DNA of 64,000 nt, taken from NCBI RefSeq assembly GCF_002155425.1, contig NZ_MUYG01000006.1, positions 62,001 to 126,000 of the forward strand, in the 5' to 3' direction. The position numbers and the translations under genes were made by a program. Positions 62,460-64,000 of this stretch are shown here, piece by piece. Every line of letters starts with the position of its first letter. Within the stretch, counting starts at the first letter, position 1. The notes beneath the pieces were generated by a model, which saw only the letters and a program-made list of their open reading frames with translations, searched no databases and had not been told where the DNA came from. This DNA is from Erythrobacter donghaensis (GTDB lineage Bacteria; Pseudomonadota; Alphaproteobacteria; Sphingomonadales; Sphingomonadaceae).

Positions 62460-64000
62460 TGGGCGATATCTGGGACATCCTCCCCGGCCTCGGCGACAAG
62501 CTGGCGGCACACGTGGTGCTCTCGGCCAGCGCGATCGGGCTCGCCATGCTGATCGCCCTGCCGATGGCGGTGTGGGCGAGCCGGTCGAAAACTGTGTCGC
62601 GCGTCGCGCTGAGCCTTGCGAGCCTCGTCCAGACGATTCCCGCGCTGGCGCTGCTGGCGCTGTTCTTCCCGCTGCTGCTGTCCTTGCGAAGCGTCTTCGG
62701 CGAAGGCCTGCCGACGCTGGGCTTCCTGCCTGCGCTGATGGCGCTGACGCTCTATGCGCTGCTGCCGATCCTCAGGAACGCGGTGACAGCGCAGGCAAAT
62801 CTCGACCCCGAGATACTCGAGGCCGCCGATGGCGTGGGCATGACCAAGTGGCAGAAACTGGTGCTGGTCGAAGCGCCGCTGTCGGCTCCTTTCATCATGG
62901 CCGGCATCCGCACCGCGAGCGTCTGGACGATCGGCGCGGCGACGCTCGCGACCACCATCGGCCAACCGAGCCTTGGCGATCCGATCTTCGCCGGGCTGCA
63001 AACGCAAAACTGGGCGCTGGTGCTGGCCGGGTGCCTGGCGAGCGCGGGGCTGGCGCTGGCGGCGGATAACCTCCTCTGGGTGATCGAGGTCGGCCTCGCG
63101 CGCCGCAAACGCTGGATGACCTTCGGCGGGATCGCCGTGGTGGCGCTGGGCATCCTCGCCGCACTGTGGGCGCAGGGCGCGGGGAGCAGCGAGGAGCGGC
63201 GCATCGTGATCGCCTCCAAGCAGTTCTCCGAGCAATATATCCTCGCTCAGCTGATCGGCGCGCGGCTGGAGGCGGCGGGCTATGCGGTCGAATATCGCGA
63301 CGGGCTGGGCAGCGCGGTGGTGCATTCAGCGGTGGCCTCGTCGAGCATCGACATCTCGGTCGATTACACCGGCACGATCTGGACGAATTACCTCAATCGC
63401 TCCGACAATCCGGGGCGCGAGGCGATGTACGAGACGATCCGCGAGTGGGAATGGCGCGAAAACGGCGTAAAAGTGCTGGGCCGCCTCGGGTTCGAGAACG
63501 CCTATGCCTTCGCCATGCGCGAGGACCGCGCGCGCGAACTGGGCGTCGCCAGCCTCACCGATCTCGCCGCCGTCGCACCGCGGCTGACCGTTGGCGGCGA
63601 CCCGGAATTCTTCGAGCGGCCCGAGTGGATCGCGGTCAAGGACGCCTATAGCCTCAACTTCGCGCGCAACCGCAACTTCGCGCCGACCTTCATGTACAAC
63701 GCGCTGCAATCGGGCGAGGCCGACGTGATCAGCGCCTATACCTCGGACGGCCGGATCGCCGCAGACCGGCTGGTGGTGCTCGCCGACCCCAAGGGCGCGC
63801 TCCCGAGCTATGACGCGATGCTGATGCTGTCCCCCCGGATCGCCGCAGACGAAGGCGTAATCGCCGCGCTCGAACCGCTGATCGGGGCGATCAGCGTCGA
63901 GGCGATGCGCGAGGCGAACCTGGCGGTCGACCGCGAGGATGCGCAGAAGATGACCCCCAAGGGAGCGGCGGCGGGGCTGGCGGACAAGGCCGGGCTGTAG
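62459..64000 (+). CDS. Fused ABC permease and substrate-binding protein (osmoprotectant family)
   Basis: 513-residue fusion. Residues about 1-215 form a five- to six-helix permease with the EAA-like loop ILEAADGVGMTKWQKLVLVEAP. From about 230 onwards an OpuAC-type binding domain follows (IVIASKQFSEQYILAQLIGARLEAAGY, DISVDYTGTIWTNYL, DVISAYTSDGRIAAD). Glycine betaine, choline or a similar compatible solute is the likely substrate. The gene ends exactly at the window edge with TAG at 63998-64000. Confidence 0.9.
   Translation: MGDIWDILPGLGDKLAAHVVLSASAIGLAMLIALPMAVWASRSKTVSRVALSLASLVQTIPALALLALFFPLLLSLRSVFGEGLPTLGFLPALMALTLYALLPILRNAVTAQANLDPEILEAADGVGMTKWQKLVLVEAPLSAPFIMAGIRTASVWTIGAATLATTIGQPSLGDPIFAGLQTQNWALVLAGCLASAGLALAADNLLWVIEVGLARRKRWMTFGGIAVVALGILAALWAQGAGSSEERRIVIASKQFSEQYILAQLIGARLEAAGYAVEYRDGLGSAVVHSAVASSSIDISVDYTGTIWTNYLNRSDNPGREAMYETIREWEWRENGVKVLGRLGFENAYAFAMREDRARELGVASLTDLAAVAPRLTVGGDPEFFERPEWIAVKDAYSLNFARNRNFAPTFMYNALQSGEADVISAYTSDGRIAADRLVVLADPKGALPSYDAMLMLSPRIAADEGVIAALEPLIGAISVEAMREANLAVDREDAQKMTPKGAAAGLADKAGL

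Overview
The window is GC-rich, densely packed bacterial chromosome with many ATGA or GTGA stop/start overlaps. Gene content points to an alphaproteobacterium of the order Sphingomonadales, probably Erythrobacteraceae: a GapR-type DUF2312 protein, DUF1244, valine and leucine catabolism operons, a PnuC/NadR pair, a FecR/CHASE2-EAL/ShlB group and a PQQ dehydrogenase. The taxonomy is inferred from gene content and protein style; no rRNA or tRNA gene was seen.

Layout. 1-10490 is a cell-surface polysaccharide locus: a sulfotransferase-like protein, SDR, two acyltransferases, an SGNH hydrolase, a GMC oxidoreductase, a Wzx-like flippase and a complete dTDP-L-rhamnose operon (rfbACDB, read leftwards). 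10726-19518 is a lasso-peptide biosynthetic cluster inserted into this locus. It holds a nucleotidyltransferase (N), ABC exporter (D), asparagine-synthetase-like cyclase (C), a 52-residue precursor (A, too short for usual gene finders), an HPr-kinase-like peptide kinase (K), a PRMT-type methyltransferase (M), an antisense PhyH-type dioxygenase, a PqqD-like recognition protein (B1) and a transglutaminase-like leader peptidase (B2). A signal-peptide membrane protein and a clear terminator follow, then an O-antigen ligase-like protein resumes the polysaccharide theme.

22147-26502 is a leftward valine-catabolism operon. 27000-33289 carries RidA, an I78 inhibitor lipoprotein, a CHASE2/degenerate-GGDEF/EAL protein, a FecR-domain protein with a long Gly/Asn/Asp repeat tail and a divergent TpsB-like outer-membrane transporter. 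33299-46789 is mostly housekeeping (pyk, gapR, yebC, ruvC, pnuC-nadR-glpQ, ubiG, lysC) plus a PilZ-XRE fusion and a degenerate GGDEF protein. 46954-50884 links purT and purU. 51342-56834 has a PQQ/heme dehydrogenase, a dienelactone hydrolase, a TetR regulator and lipid-related enzymes. 57343-61562 is a leucine-catabolism operon (ivd ... mccB) with an rRNA/tRNA methyltransferase and a PhnA-like gene inside. 61674-64000 encodes an osmoprotectant-type ABC transporter whose permease and binding protein are fused.

The main discovery candidate is the lasso cluster. The leader (YxxPxLxxxG...LT), the Thr at -2 and a Glu at core position 8 all fit a lasso precursor. The tailoring set (kinase, nucleotidyltransferase, PRMT-like methyltransferase with a PqqD-like tail, and perhaps a dioxygenase) is unusual, and the core lacks the C-terminal Ser that the characterised lasso kinases modify.
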